This document shows positions 62,857 through 64,000 of a DNA stretch of 64,000 nucleotides, in pieces. The notes below the pieces were generated by a model. The model was not told the origin of the DNA and searched no databases. It worked only from the letters and a program-made list of their open reading frames with translations. This stretch comes from Nocardia fusca NBRC 14340 (GTDB taxonomy: Bacteria; Actinomycetota; Actinomycetes; Mycobacteriales; Mycobacteriaceae), in assembly GCF_001618425.1 (NCBI RefSeq), contig NZ_BDCU01000016.1, positions 124,001 through 188,000 on the forward strand, in the 5' to 3' direction. The position numbers and the translations under genes were made by a program. The stretch's first letter is position 1. Every line of letters starts with the position of its first letter.

Positions 62857-63624
62857 CTACCGGATCCCGACCACGACACGGTCGTCGCCGTACTGCCAGA
62901 CAGTCCCGGCCTCGGCGAAACCGGCGGCGCGCAGGAATGCGGTGTAGTCGCCGGCGGTGGGCCGATCGGTGACCGTGTGCTCGAATCCGCCGTCGCGCAG
63001 GCGCACCAGCTCGGCGAGTTCGTCGGCCGCTCCCACGGCCGCCCACCACGCCGCCCAGTCCTCGCCCACGGCCGAGCCCACCCGCTCGGCTCGGCGGGCG
63101 GTCAGCGCCCGGCCCAGTTCGTCCAGTCGCGGACCGTCCAGCCCCTCGTACAGATGGTCACCGTCGACGAAGACCCCGCCCGGCGGCAGTGCCCGGGCGC
63201 AGGTCTCGATCAGCGCGCGCAGCGGTGCCCGGTTCATCCAGTGCAGTGCCGTGGTGCTCACGAACGCGTCGGGGGCGCGCGCGAGATCCAGCGCGGCGAA
63301 CCAGCCGGGCTCGCGCAGATCGGCGGATACGGTCCGCAAGCGCGGCGAACCGTAGACGGTGTCGGCCAGCGCCAGCAGCAGCGGGTCGGCGTCGACACCG
63401 ACGACGGTGGCGCCGGGGATCCGGGCGAGCAACCGGGCCGCCAGGGTCCCCGGGCCGACGCCCAGATCGACGATCAGGGGATCCGGCCGGACGAGCAGTT
63501 CGGTCAGCACATCACCGATCACCTCGAACCGGGCCTCCCGGTCGGGCATGTAGTACTCCTGCTGGCGATCCCAGCGTTCGACCCAGTACCGTGCCCGCTC
63601 CGGATCGAGTCGCGCGGGGGTCAT
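62857..63624 (-). CDS. SAM-dependent methyltransferase inside the ABC operon
   Basis: A 255-residue class I methyltransferase. SAM-binding motif VDLGVGPGTLAARLL, acidic VGVDADPLLLALAD, DAFVSTTALHWM as motif IV, and PPGGVFVDGDHLYEG. It sits between the binding-protein gene and the DppB-like permease, starting within the stop of the binding protein (ATGA). It may modify a compound imported by the system or a linked product. Substrate unknown. Confidence 0.85.
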   Translation of the reverse strand: MTPARLDPERARYWVERWDRQQEYYMPDREARFEVIGDVLTELLVRPDPLIVDLGVGPGTLAARLLARIPGATVVGVDADPLLLALADTVYGSPRLRTVSADLREPGWFAALDLARAPDAFVSTTALHWMNRAPLRALIETCARALPPGGVFVDGDHLYEGLDGPRLDELGRALTARRAERVGSAVGEDWAAWWAAVGAADELAELVRLRDGGFEHTVTDRPTAGDYTAFLRAAGFAEAGTVWQYGDDRVVVGIR

Positions 63625-64000
63625 CGGGCCGACACCCCGTCGAAGCGCGCCCAGTCGTGCGAATTGGGTACGGCGGCCGGGAGCCGCCGGAACCGGTCAC
63701 CGGCGGCGCTGTTCCAGTGCGTGGTGCCGAAGAACACGAAGCCCCCTCGATCGTGCAGTATTTCGTGCATGCCGCGGTAGAGCGCAGCCCGGCGGTCCGG
63801 ATCCGGGGTGGCCTGCGCGGTCGTGTAGAGCGCGTCGAACTGCGGATCGGACCATTTGGTGCGGTTCTGCGGCGACCCGGTGAGCAGCCGCGAGGCGAAA
63901 TGGTTGGGGATCGGCAGCGGCCCCGACTGTCCCATCGTGAGATGTCCCGTCCGCAGCGCGTCGGTGTAGTAACTGTCCTTGGAACCCAGCACCACGTTCA
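63621..64000 (-). CDS. ABC transporter substrate-binding protein, C-terminal part (runs off window)
   Basis: The last 125 or so residues of a family 5 (SBP_bac_5) binding protein. DAMYTTAQATPD-type text (SDPQFDALYTTAQATPDPDR, RAALYRGMHEILHDRGGFVF) matches the conserved C-terminal region that packs helices before the end. The N-terminus, with the signal peptide, lies beyond 64000. It is the first visible gene of the importer operon. Confidence 0.86.
   Translation of the reverse strand, partial: NVVLGSKDSYYTDALRTGHLTMGQSGPLPIPNHFASRLLTGSPQNRTKWSDPQFDALYTTAQATPDPDRRAALYRGMHEILHDRGGFVFFGTTHWNSAAGDRFRRLPAAVPNSHDWARFDGVSAR

Noticed and set aside
1..64000. CRISPR arrays, tRNA genes, insertion sequences or prophage
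   Set aside because: None of the expected repeats, cloverleaf patterns, transposase or phage motifs was found on reading the sequence.

Overview
The window is high-G+C DNA with short intergenic gaps and many 4-bp (ATGA/GTGA) gene overlaps. It also carries families typical of mycolate-type Actinobacteria: two SAV2177/DUF574 methyltransferases, an Hrp1-like CBS protein, a mycothiol-isomerase-type remnant, an F420-type luciferase-like oxidoreductase, a SigF-type sigma factor, and an lpqS-cysK2-MFS operon in the order known from Mycobacterium tuberculosis. A Nocardia-like organism of the order Mycobacteriales is the best guess; the genus is inference. No rRNA, tRNA, CRISPR array, transposase or phage gene was seen. 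|| LAYOUT. 0-13.9 kb: the start of an FAD monooxygenase, then housekeeping and regulatory genes (DUF574 methyltransferases, an XRE-TPR regulator with a formyl-THF cyclo-ligase homologue, ArsR facing an imine-reductase-like enzyme across a nested palindrome, PucR, MerR overlapping an adenylate cyclase, an Hrp1-like CBS protein, a tandem PAP2 membrane phosphatase, two NUDIX hydrolases). 13.9-30.5 kb: a large glycan locus of two divergent runs. The minus run is aldehyde dehydrogenase, pyruvyltransferase, GT2, GT2. The plus run is GT, GT4, UDP-glucuronate decarboxylase, carbamoyltransferase, GT2-GmhB fusion, GT9, GmhA, HldE, SDR, GT9, UDP-glucose dehydrogenase. It encodes most of the ADP-heptose pathway known from Gram-negative LPS core, plus a UDP-glucuronate/UDP-xylose branch, carbamoylation and pyruvylation. 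It is the most interesting system here. || 30.5-42.5 kb: a general-stress patch (erythromycin-esterase family, DUF2795, STAS and small conserved proteins, two with SigF-type promoter motifs), a rhodanese, an unrecognised 411-aa protein, a secreted serine-hydrolase-like protein, an MFS/GlxA pair, a flavin reductase, gene remnants, and an SDR/TetR pair with two operator copies. 42.5-49.4 kb: the copper-type lpqS-cysK2-MFS operon, an MmyB-type regulator facing an NAD(P)H:quinone-type oxidoreductase, and SnoaL-like and unknown proteins. 49.8-54.3 kb: a SigF-family sigma gene with its own SigF-type promoter, small and secreted unknown proteins, a truncated sterol desaturase, a coiled-coil protein and a cluster of gene remnants. 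54.4-58.3 kb: a PAP2 membrane protein and a TetR-controlled SDR/F420-oxidoreductase/SnoaL operon. 58.6-59.3 kb: a possible caspase-fold effector fragment. 59.5-64 kb: a peptide/nickel-type ABC importer operon with a methyltransferase gene inside it, cut by the window end. || TOGETHER. In the glycan locus, sedoheptulose-7-P would be isomerised (GmhA), phosphorylated (HldE N-domain), dephosphorylated (GmhB domain), activated to ADP-heptose (HldE C-domain) and transferred by the GT9 enzymes. The GT2/GT4 enzymes would add other sugars, and the carbamoyl- and pyruvyltransferases would decorate the product. No HldD epimerase, flippase, polymerase or exporter is seen, so the product and its location are open. 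Elsewhere most regulators sit beside their likely targets, and visible dyads support three of these pairs (ArsR, and two TetR).
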